DNA of 64,000 nt from Aedes albopictus (lineage: Eukaryota; Arthropoda; Insecta; Diptera; Culicidae), in assembly GCF_035046485.1 (NCBI RefSeq), contig NC_085137.1, forward strand, positions 43,579,155 to 43,643,154, in the 5' to 3' direction. Under the pieces are notes generated by a model. It saw nothing but the letters and a program-made list of their open reading frames with translations, did no database searches and was not told the origin of the DNA. The position numbers and the translations under genes were made by a program. Shown one piece after another: positions 44,640-54,278 of this stretch (the stretch's first letter is position 1; each line of letters begins with the position of its first letter).

Positions 44640-45876
44640 GGATGTTCATAGTGTTGATACTTCTTCATTGACCAAACCATTTCGTGTCAAAATTTACCCA
44701 TCCAGTTTTACTGGTCCTTTTGTGGTATATTTTCGTAAAAAAGAAAACCCCGTTAATGTTTTGCTAATTTCCTCAGAAGTTTATAAAAAGTACAAAACTG
44801 TGAAGGAAATTAAGAAAATTTCGATTGACAAATTGCGTGTTGTTTTTGGTTCTCGTGAAGAAGCTAATTATTATTATTAATATTTATTAAAGACACTTTA
44901 CCACTTATGTGGCATTCGTGTCTGGAAGAAGCTAATGCTCTTCTGGAATCCAAATTGTTTTTTAATTCCTATCGTGTGTACGCTCCTTCTGAGTCATGCG
45001 AAATTAATGGAATTATCTATGATGAATTTTTGGACTGTGATGATATCATAAATCATGGTTCTGGGCTTTTCAAGAACAAATCCATTTCTCCTGTTAAGGT
45101 GTTGGATTGTGTTCGTTTATCGAAATTATTTTTTGATGGAAATACATAGTTCCAAGTATGTTCATTCTGATTGTTTGAAAATAACATTTTCTGGTTCTGT
45201 ACTACCAGATTATGTGATGATCGATCAAGTAATTTTTAGCGTGAGACTTTATTACCCGAAGCTCATGCATTGTGATCGATGTTTTCTTTTTGGGCACACT
45301 TCTAGCTCAAATAAACAAAAATGTTCGAATTGTGGGGAGTTGCATTCGACATCCGATTGTGTCAAAAAATCGGATAATTGCAATTATTGTAAACAAAAAC
45401 ACAATTCTTTGAAGGAATGTGTTGTTTTCATTGAAAATCAATCGAAATTTAACCAAAAAATTAGGAACAAAAATCACGTTTCCTATTCTGAAATTACAAA
45501 ATCAAATAATGATATTTCTTCTCCCAATCCATTTGAAATATTACCAGATGATGAGGGTGTTGGGGCACTTGATAATTCAACAAATTTGTTTACAAGCCTC
45601 CTAGCAAAAGGAAAAGAATCTTCCAATAATACCAATATTTTTTCTGAACCTCTTCCATCTACTTCTTTTGATAAAAATTTTCCTCCTCTAAGTGCCTCTG
45701 CACCTCCTAAAAATATTCCTGGCTTCAATAAAATAGAGTCTGAAAAAACTAAGATTAATAATGCACAAAATACAAGTAATACATCTGATGAAAGCTCTAG
45801 TAATTCTATTTTAAGGATTTTAGAAGAAATAGTTGATTTTTTGGGTTTGAGTGATTTTTGGAAAAAAAGTAATTAA
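44640..45876 (+). pseudogene. LINE-C ORF1 (gag-like), broken
   Basis: Segments match LINE-A ORF1 in order. FVVYFRKKENPVNVLLIS comes first, then after a 56-bp insertion the part containing FKNKSISPVKVLDCVRLSK, then SGSVLPDYVMID. Zinc knuckles follow at about 45270-45420 (CDRCFLFGHTSSS with the final Cys lost, CSNCGELHSTSDC, CNYCKQKHNSLKEC). A frame change near 45140 joins the second and third segments. The tail is Ser/Asn-rich. RNA-binding gag function is inferred for the family only. Confidence 0.8.
44869..44924 (-). mobile_element. 56-bp insertion: 3' tail of another LINE
   Basis: Flanked by the 12-bp duplication GAAGAAGCTAAT (44857-44868 and 44925-44936). Read on minus it ends in AATATTAATAATAATA, a (TAA)n-type tail, so it looks like an extremely 5'-truncated I-like copy. 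Removing it with one duplication rejoins ORF1 in frame (SREEANALLESK). Confidence 0.75.
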
Positions 45877-47425
45877 ATTTGTTTTACCATTTTTGACTTC
45901 TCTTTTGGAAAAATTGAATACTTTTGGACCCCTTATTTCTTCTTTGTTTTCATGCTAATGGCTCTGCAAAATAATGATTTGTGTCATATTTAACAATGGA
46001 ATTGCCGTAGTGTTATTCCAAAAACAGACAGGCTAAAAGCTTTATTAACCAACTTCAATATTAATATATTTTGTTTAAATGAAACATGGTTAGGGACTTC
46101 TAAATTTTTTCGTATTCCAAATTATAATAATTATTCGTAAAGATAGGGAATTATCATTTGGTGGGGTTTTGATTGGAATTCGCAATAATATAGAATTTAA
46201 ATATTTAGATTTATCATTGCATGCTCAGTCTCAAATTGAATTTATTGCTGTTTCAATCAAACAAGAAAAATGTACTTTTTCTATTATTCGTTTTTATATT
46301 CCTCCAAATGCTAGTTTTTCCTTGGAGAAAATTAGCAGGTTCCTTCTCCATTTTTTATATTAGGCGATTTCAATGCCCACAATTTTGCATGGGGTAGTGA
46401 CAAAATTGATGGTAGAGGTTCATTAATTATGGATTTAATTGATGAAATGAACTTGAATATTCTAAATGATGGTTCTTTTACTAGGATTGCTGTGCCTCCC
46501 AATAACCATTCATGTATTGATTTATCTCTTTGCTCAAATAGTTTGGCATTGCAATCATCTTGGTCTACTATCAACGATCCAAATGGTAGTGATCATTTGC
46601 CAATTTTGATTGGAATGCATATTCCCGTTCGCAGTGGTTTAATTGGTGAGTCTTGTGCTTATGATTTGTGCAAAAATGTTAACTGGACACAGTTTTCTGA
46701 CTATATTTCTATTTCATTGATAAATAGTGAGGAGTCAACTTCACCTATTGATAATTATAATAATTTTTCGAAATTATTATTAGATAGTTTGCGTAAATCC
46801 CAAACTAAAAAGTTAGGTTCAAGTACTACTAAAAAGATTCGCCCTTCTTTTTGGTGGGATAGTGAGTGTTCCAATGCATTGAGAAATAAATGTGATGCAT
46901 TTATAAATTTTCGTAGATTGGGCTCCAGAGATAATTATCTATTGTATCGCAAAGCCGAAGCTCAGTTTACCAGACTCACTAAATTCAAAAAGAGAAATTA
47001 TTGGAAAAATTTTGTACAAAATTTGGATAGAGAAACATCATTGTCCACTTTGTGGTCAGTGGCACGAAATTTAAGAAATTATGACTCAAATGTTCCTACC
47101 GTTTTAGAATATTCAGAAGAATGGATTGATAAATTTGCTTCGAAAATATGTCCTGACTTTGCTGCTCCTTTCATAAATTATAAAAGAAAAACTTTAAATT
47201 ATTATCCTGAGCTTTGCGATCCATTCTCTTTAGCTGAGTTAAATCTGGCTTTAACTTTAACAAAAAATACAGCTCCTGGTATTGATAACATTAAATTTAT
47301 TGTTTTAAACAAATTACCTGATGAAGGAAAACTTCATTTACTTTCAATATACAGTACAACACTTTCTTGTCTCAAAATATCATTCCTTCTGAATGGCGTT
47401 CCATTAAAGTAATAAGTATCCTTAA

Positions 47426-47669
47426 GGACAAACGTCTTGAAATCCCGCTTCAACAGTTCATCAGAATTTTAAACGCACAAATCTCAAGAAGCAAGCTTCA
47501 AACAACAGTGCGTTTTATTATTCTGTTCTTGCTCACTTGTAATAAGCTTAAAATAAGAAGCTCAGGTGCGCTGATTTTGTTTACGACGAGATTTGTGCCC
47601 TCAAAATCGTGAGTAGGTGCCAAAGTCGGCCATTGTGGCGGCCATTTTGGGATTCTAACAAGTCTGTCC
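47426..47669. mobile_element. 244-bp TTAA-flanked MITE in LINE-C
   Basis: TTAA at 47422-47425 and 47670-47673. The ends are GGACAAACGTCTTGAAATCC and, inverted, GGACAGACTTGTTAGAATCC. Keeping one TTAA restores the RT reading VISILKPGKDPS. Non-coding. Confidence 0.8.
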
Positions 47670-48430
47670 TTAAGCCTGGTAAAGATCCTTCATTAGCTGA
47701 TAGCAGAAGACCTATCAGTTTGCTATCATGTTTACGTAAACTTATGAATTATGGGCTGAAGGAAACAGCATTTTTTCTACTTCTCAATTTGGATTTAGAA
47801 GAGGTCGTGGAACCCGTGACTGTGTTTCAGTTTTAGCTTCTCAAGTTCAACTTGCATTTAATAAGAAGCAAGACGTAGTATCTACTTTTCTTGATGTCTC
47901 TGGAGCTTATGATTCTGTGCTTATTGATTTGTTGTTCAGAAAAATGAACAATTTGAAAATTCCAAATATCATTGCAAATTTTATATATAATTTATTTTCA
48001 TTCAAAATAATGCATTTTTATCACAATGGTTCTTCAAAAACAATTAGGTATAGTTATTTTGGTCTTCCACAGGGTTCATGCTTGAGCCCTTTTTTGTACA
48101 ATTTATTTACTAGTGACATCGAATCCATTATTCCTAATGGATGTTATTTACTTCAATTTGCAGTTGATAATGTTCTTTCTGTTTGTGGAAAAAAACAGAT
48201 ACGTTCTTGAACATTTTATGCAATGTGCCTTGGATAATTTGGATATGTGGGTACATGAAAATGGATTTTCATTTTCAGTTCATAAAACAAAATTCATTAT
48301 ATTTTCGAGAAAGCATTCTCCCATAAGTATTAATTTATATCTCAATGGTATTGAAATAGAACAAATTTGTGAATATAAATATCTTGGCATTTGGTTTGAT
48401 TCTAAATTAAATTGGAACACTCATATTATA

Positions 48431-48945
48431 TACACTGTGGTGCATAATTGATCGGACAAACGCCGATTTTCATACAAAATGGCCGAGTTTAAGATGCTGT
48501 AACTATGGTTTGCTTTATTGGATTGAGCTCAATTTTTGACACGGAACTACAAATATGCTGAATTTTGTGTATACAAAGTATAAAATGTTTTCGTTCACAG
48601 GTCTGGGCGTGGCAAGGCGTTGAAAATATTGCAAAAGTGATCGGACAGCTGTACCCCTTTGATTTACACGCGTGCCGCTGAAGGTTTCCAGTGAATTAAG
48701 CTTACCCTGCTACAACAAACCATCAGGTACACTGTGGTGCATAATTGATCGGACAAACGCCGATTTTCATACAAAATGGCCAAGTTTGAGATGCTGTAAC
48801 TATGGTTTGCTTTGATGGATTGAGCTCATTTTTTGACACGGAACTACAAATATGCTGAATTTTGTGTATACAAAGTAAAAAATGTTTTCGTTCACAGGTC
48901 TGGGCGTGGCAAGGCGTTGAAAATATTGCAAAAGTGATCGGACAA
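48431..48945 (+). repeat. Two 218-bp direct repeats replacing part of LINE-C
   Basis: Units 48431-48648 and 48728-48945, both starting TACACTGTGGTGCATAATTG, are separated by a 79-bp unrelated spacer and differ at only a few bases. GATCGGACA occurs near both ends of each unit. The start resembles Tc1/mariner termini, but no inverted partner is seen. The adjacent LINE-C sequence lacks about 0.8 kb, so insertion was accompanied by deletion or recombination. Confidence 0.7.
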
Positions 48946-49965
48946 GTGATCCAAACTTTTATGTTCTCTGATAGTTTAAGTTGTCTGAGTGCTCTGAATA
49001 CTATTAAATCTAATTTCAAATCACATCATATCATGTTGATGTTAAAAAAAATGTTATTTGATTTGCATGCTGAAGGATTTGTTGTGAAATTTGTTTGGGT
49101 TCCTGCTCATTGTAATATTTATGGCAATGAACAGGCGGATTTACTTGCTAAATTTGGGGTTACTCGTGGTAAAACCTACAATCGTGATATATTTCCTTCT
49201 GAATATTTTCCTAATCTAAAAAGTCATTCTCTAGGTACATGGCAATCTAATTCAATATGCCCCAAAGTCAATCATTTTCCTTGGTTTAGAAATGTATCTG
49301 GGAGTAGAAATTTCATTTGTACTTTTTTCAAGAAATCATTATATTTGTAATAGTCATTTGTATCGCATTAACATACAAGATTCTAATTTATGTGAATGTG
49401 GTGTTGCTTATGAAGACATTGATCACATAATATTAAATTGTTCTCGATTTATCGCACCAAGGATAACATTATTTGATAGCATAATTGCATTAGGTCTTCC
49501 AATTCCAATATCTATTCGGGATATGTTGGGCTTAAAATATGAACCTATATTAAAGCATATATTCAAATTTCTAAATGAGATCTCCTATTTTGTTTGATAC
49601 TGTTCGGTTTCCTTTTGGTATTTTTATTTTCAACTTTGTCCCGAAATTTAATGTCCCCCTGATCCCACCTATCTTCTGAATTTCTGGTGAAGATTGACGA
49701 TTCGCGATTTGGGTTGCTTCCCTTTTTCAAGACTACGGCTCTGCTATGGTTCACTTCCGTGTGAGCCTTTTGTTTTAAGTGATCATCATTATAATGTTTT
49801 GAGAAAAGATTAAGAGGTTTTGTGCCTTTTTGAGAAAGATTTCGTTTTTGGAATATTGAAATCACTCAAAGGGGTTTTTCCCTCTTTCAAAATTTCAAGT
49901 TAAAATAAATAATAATAATAATAATAATACGTAAAAAGTAATTTTAAATTAACAAATAGTTTAAG

Positions 49966-50068
49966 AATTTCAAATAACTCAACGTACATATGTAAAGATG
50001 GGTAAATTATTGGTTAAATTGGGAACAAATCCACAGCTCATTGCATGTACGTTGAGTTATTTGAAATT
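49966..50068. repeat. 103-bp fold-back next to the LINE-C tail
   Basis: Arms of 23 bp: AATTTCAAATAACTCAACG at the left pairs with CGTTGAGTTATTTGAAATT at the right, with about 57 bp between. Probable MITE. Confidence 0.65.
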
Positions 50069-50533
50069 CATAATTGACCACACGGATTGGTATTACCGAA
50101 AATTTGCACTTTTAGTCGAAATAGTTTTAATTTTTGTGGATAGAATGATAGTTCAGTCGATAAAATGACAGTCCAACCCGAACAAAAAAATTTCCCCATG
50201 CAAATTTTAAATGCATTTTAAAAATAGTTCCCGGACTCCAAAAATAACCAATTGCAATTGCATACCTTATTGATATTCGCGAAACCCTCGTGTGCAATTC
50301 TATCCAAAAAGCATTCAGGAATTTAAACAATCAAGAAGCCAGTCAATTAGTGTATCATTTCACTCACCATTCGGCACCCATCGTCATAACTTCCAGCATC
50401 AGAAGACAATAAATTACATGCGATCAGAAGGAAGTATGCTTGGCTGGCAATTTTGATGCTTCTTTCCATAATGGATGAAGCATTTGAAATAAAATGGTAT
50501 GAAAGAGAGTGAGTGACTGGAAAACGTATTGTT

Positions 50534-51310
50534 ACATTTGGGCATTTTTTTTTATTGCCGTACGGGTTTGGGCCGAAGGGTCCCAAATTTTCATGAAACT
50601 TTTTCCACAGGCAGGGCTCATGGATATACCTATGAACAAAAAAAAATTGAGAAAAATTCAGGGTCGCCAATTTTTCCGAAAAACTCAGGTGGAAATTCTT
50701 TGTTTTACCCTGACACTACTTACTTTGAAAAACCATAACTCAAAAATGAAGCATCATGGAAGCAAAGTTTTTTTTAGAAAATGAAAGCAAATTTTCTCAG
50801 AAATCCAAAATAAAATATGAACTGGAAAAGTTTTCCACAGTTGAGAAAATTAGTAAAGAAAAGCCGGAAAAACAATGCCCGAACTCGTAAAAAAAATATC
50901 AAAAAATAGTATTGTTTCATTCTTGAGTTATAATTTTTCAAAGAAAGGCTTATATGATACATTTAGTCATTTTCCAACAAAATTGGCCATAATTCAAAAA
51001 CGAAAAAAAAATGCATTCCAATAACCATCTCAAAAATATTTTTTTTTAATTTTCCAAATTTGCTTTCATTTTCTTAAAAAAAAATTGTTTCTATGATGCT
51101 TCGATCTTGAGTTATGATTTTTCAAAGTAAGTAGTGTCAAGGGAAAACAATGAATTTCCACTTGAGTTTTCCGGGAAAATAGGCGACCCTGATTTTTTTT
51201 CTCAATTTTTTTTGTTCATATATTCATGAGCCCAGCCTGTGGAAAAATTTTCATGGAAATCTGAGACTCTTCGGCCCAATTTGAACGATAATAAAAAAAA
51301 TGCCCAGTTG
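50534..51310. repeat. Fold-back element with arms of about 300 bp
   Basis: TGGGCATTTTTTTTTATTG at the left pairs with AATAAAAAAAATGCCCAG-type sequence at the right. Inner landmarks (TTCATGAAA/TTTTCATGGAAA, AGGGTCGCC/GGCGACCCT) also pair. Non-coding. Target duplication not clear. Confidence 0.7.
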
Positions 51311-51337
51311 TCAATTTTCTATTCGCAGTCGGAGTTC

Positions 51338-51590
51338 TCCCTCTGTCTCTCTTCTTGGCGCAACGTCCTCGCTGGGACAAAGCCTGCTGCTCAGCTTAGT
51401 GTTCTATGAGCACTTCCACAGTTATTAACTGAGAGCTTCCTCTGCCAATGACCATTTTGCATGCGTATATCGTGTGGCAGGTACGAAGCTACTCTATGCC
51501 CAAGGAAGTTAAGGAAATTTCCTTTACGAAAAGATCCTGGACCGACCGGGAATCGAACCCGTCACCCTCAGCATGGCCATGCTGAATACC
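51338..51590 (-). mobile_element. tRNA-derived SINE, minus strand
   Basis: Same subfamily as 42668-42952. The B box is present (GGTTCGATTCC on minus), but the extreme 5' part with the A box is missing. Target duplication CAGTCGGAGTTC at 51326-51337 and 51591-51602. Confidence 0.85.
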
Positions 51591-51602
51591 CAGTCGGAGT
51601 TC

Positions 51603-52443
51603 AAAACTTCAAATTTATGTTAGTAATATAGCAACATTTGATAAAAGAGTGTACATTAACTTTGAGATTAATAGGGCAGTAAGACTTGATTGAACTTCAG
51701 TTTGTTTACTCAATTTCTAAGTATTATCTGAACACACATAAAGTTTTCTTTAAATTGGCACACTTTTCCAAACATATGGAAAATTCGCATCCATTCAACT
51801 AGTCTCGCTACGCGATTTCTGTTTCACACTCCTAAAAAATCCATCCAGCTAATCTGTCTTCCACCTCAAACGAACGGGAATGTGATTTATAAAAAGCTTA
51901 ATTACGTTATGATTACAATTTGCATAAATCATAAGTTCGCTTTTGACTACGCGTCGAGTCGTCCGCCAAAGCGCCACGCCGTCATCCTGCCGACGACGCT
52001 CCGGGTGCAGTCAGTCAGTTAGTCAGTCGGTCGGTGGGTGTAATATTATCGCGAACACTGAATTCTTCATTCAAGCGGCTGTTGGTTGGATGGTTGGTTG
52101 GCTTGACATTCACCCGAAGCTGCTGGTGATGGTGCAAAATCGCTGCGTATTTGTGCATGAATGGAGAATGGCGCGCCGAAACTCAACTCGTAGACCATGG
52201 AAGTGCTGGCTGGGGTATCAAAATTATTATTGTTGTCAGACAAAGGACCCAACCGAGAGAATTGTTCTTTGTAGCTTTACCTCGCTATTCTAGGAGAAGC
52301 GATGGGGTTTTTGTGTTCACTACTATATTCGGATTGGTCGAGCCGGGGGTGGTTTATGCATATTATGTCGAGTGTTTTTGGGAGGTTTTCCTAAAGAAAC
52401 CTCAATCACAGTGCAATTCAAACGGTTCATTCAGGGCACACAA
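51603..52443. other. No gene recognised; GC-richer patch with initiator-like cluster
   Basis: From about 51940 to 52250 the composition rises in GC and contains CAGTCAGTCAGTTAGTCAGT near 52009, a run of TCAGT initiator-like words as seen at some insect promoters. The overlapping open frames (up to 116 codons) have no recognisable domain. A host promoter or first exon is possible but unproven. Confidence 0.25.
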
Positions 52444-52680
52444 CACGCAAAAAAATCCGTTCCGATATACGTGAACTCCCAATCACGGCAACGGGAACAA
52501 ACGGGAACTATGCATAGCAACGATAACAACAATAAGAAATGTACACCGTGAACTAGATTTCACGTTTTCTAGAACGCCCATATTGACAGCTGGAACTAGT
52601 TCCAGTTCACGGTGTATATTTGCTTGTTCTCATATTTGCGTTTGTTTGTTCACGTTTATCAGAACGGTTTTCTGAGCGTG
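52444..52680. mobile_element. 237-bp MITE with CACGC ends
   Basis: The outer ends CACGCAAAAAAATCCGTTC and, inverted, CACGCTCAGAAAACCGTTC pair imperfectly. Inner TACACCGTGAACT near 52544 pairs with AGTTCACGGTGTA near 52610. Non-coding. Confidence 0.6.
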
Positions 52681-52810
52681 AACGAACAGTTTGATGGTTG
52701 CAGATTTAAGTCACTATCTCTGATGCACAACAACGTAGCAAGGTTTATCGGGGACCAATACAAAATAAATTTTTAGTAAAAATTAAATTAAAAAAAAACT
52801 GAAATATTTC

Positions 52811-53495
52811 TTGTTCCTATTCCTATTCCTATTATTATTCTTATTCTTATTCCTATTCCTATTCCTATTCCTATTCCTATTCCTATTCCTATTCCTATTC
52901 CTATTCCTATACCTATACCTATACCTATACCTATTCCTATTGCCTGCCACACGATATACGCATGCAAAATGGTCATTGGCAGAGGAAGCTCTCAGTTAAT
53001 AACTGTGGAAGTGCTCATAGAACACTAAGCTGAGAAGCAGGCTTTGTCCCAATGAGGACGTTACGCCAAGAAGAAGAAGAAGAAGACCTATACCTATTCC
53101 TATTCCTATTCCTATTTCTATTCCTATTCCTATCCTATTCCTATTCCTATTCCTATTCCTATTCCTATTCCTATTCCTATTTCTATTCCTATTCCTATTC
53201 CTATTCCTATTCCTATTCCTATTCCTATTCCTATTCCTATTCCTATTCCTATTCCTATTCCTATTCCTATTCCTATTCCTATTCCTATTCCTATTCCTAT
53301 TCCTATTCCTATTCCTATTCCTATTCCTATTCCTATTCCTATGTCTATTCCTTTTTCTATTTCTTTTCTTATTTCTATGCCTATTCCTTTTTCTTTTTCT
53401 ATTCCTATTCCTATTCCTGTTCGTATTCCTAATCCTATTCCCATTTCTATTCCTATTTCTATTCCTTTTCCTATTCATATTCCTATTTCTGTTTC
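52811..53495. repeat. CCTATT hexanucleotide array
   Basis: Long runs of CCTATT with variants (CCTATA, CTTATT) at 52811-52940 and 53087-53495, separated by a SINE piece. Open frames of up to 160 codons on both strands (GIGIGI, NRNRNR, YSYSYS) are artefacts. Confidence 0.95.
52941..53086 (+). mobile_element. 3' half of a SINE inside the hexanucleotide array
   Basis: Matches the second half of the SINE at 42668-42952 from TGCCTGCCACACGATATACG through GACGTTACGCC and ends in (AAG)n. The 5' tRNA part is absent. The array continues on both sides. Confidence 0.85.
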
Positions 53496-53639
53496 TGTTC
53501 CAAATCTTTTACTTATTAAGGTCCACGGGCTCGAAGAATGCTTAACACATCTCTTTAGTTACACCACTGCTGTTGAAACGACGAACGCCTATAATGATGA
53601 TGATCTTACTGCGGTTGGGCGCTTTCTATTATGGAGAAC

Positions 53640-54278
53640 AGTAACTACAGACCGTCGACTTTCTTATCGCCGATTGTACCGAAAACCGTTCCATAGCCAT
53701 TATCATTACTTTGAATGGTTTCCTTCACACCTCGGATAACAAGATGTTCCGTTTAGAATTGGGAAATGAATGACATTCGAATGGTTATTTCGGCAATCGC
53801 AAAGACCTTTAACCTCGGCCTTCTCGCGGAAAAAAAGACATAGGTCTGGCCGAAGCGGAATAACAAAGCGAGAACACTTCCCCCACTACCCCTCTCCGAA
53901 TCGGAAATCACATCAAAGCCGACGACGAGTTGAGCACAGAGATTTGGACAAACCATCCCTTTCAAAGGACGCGACAAAGGAAAACCTTTCCGGAGTGGAA
54001 ATATACGAGACAGCAAATGCAAAGTAAATAAAAGAAAAGCTGTTCGCTCGCAAATGGTACTCCTACAACAACAGCAACGAGGATGGTTTTGGGATTACAC
54101 GCTGGCGGGCGGGTGGCGTCCTCTAATAACAATCGATTGATGAAGGTCCAACCGAGAAGCTGGATGGGAATGGATATCATTTGGTCTGGTGCACGAGAAA
54201 AAGGCTATTGCTCGTGATGTTTCATCTTTTATAATAGACGACTGATTGGGTTGACACAGGTGCACGCTGGAAGATTAA
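53640..54278. repeat. Dispersed repeat, copy B, uninterrupted
   Basis: Paralogue of the sequence flanking the Penelope-like element at 4874-7302. Around 53940-54020 it reads straight through the position where copy A has the insertion (GGACGCGACAAAGGAAAACC against the copy A target AGAGCTGTCAAAGAAAATCC). Function unknown. Confidence 0.65.

Larger units (their letters stand above)
45990..49597 (+). pseudogene. LINE-C ORF2: endonuclease, RT and RNase H, heavily broken
   Basis: Endonuclease signatures QWNCRSVIPK, NETWLGTS, then GDFNAHNFAWG-like and GSDHLPIL span about 46005-46600. RT motif A STFLDVSGAYDS lies near 47880 and motif B GLPQGSCLSPFLYN near 48062. The catalytic box reads QFAVDNVLS near 48155, where ADD is expected, so a catalytic Asp is lost. 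RNase H follows insertion/deletion damage (FSDSLSCLSAL, FVWVPAHCNIYGNEQADLLA near 48965-49150), then CECGVAYEDIDHIILNC near 49390-49440. Stops and frameshifts occur throughout, and about 0.8 kb between RT thumb and RNase H is missing. Confidence 0.82.
44374..49930 (+). mobile_element. LINE-C: decayed AT-rich I-like LINE
   Basis: Same order as LINE-A: gag-like ORF1 with zinc knuckles, then endonuclease, RT, RNase H and a Cys/His motif, but a different, much more AT-rich family. The 3' end is a (TAA)n run at about 49905-49930, the tail type known from I elements. Multiple stops, frameshifts, a deletion and at least three insertions make it non-functional. The 5' end is undetermined. Confidence 0.82.

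Noticed and set aside
52996..53478. Frames reading NRNRNR, GIGIGI or YSYSYS
   Set aside because: Direct translation of the CCTATT hexanucleotide array.
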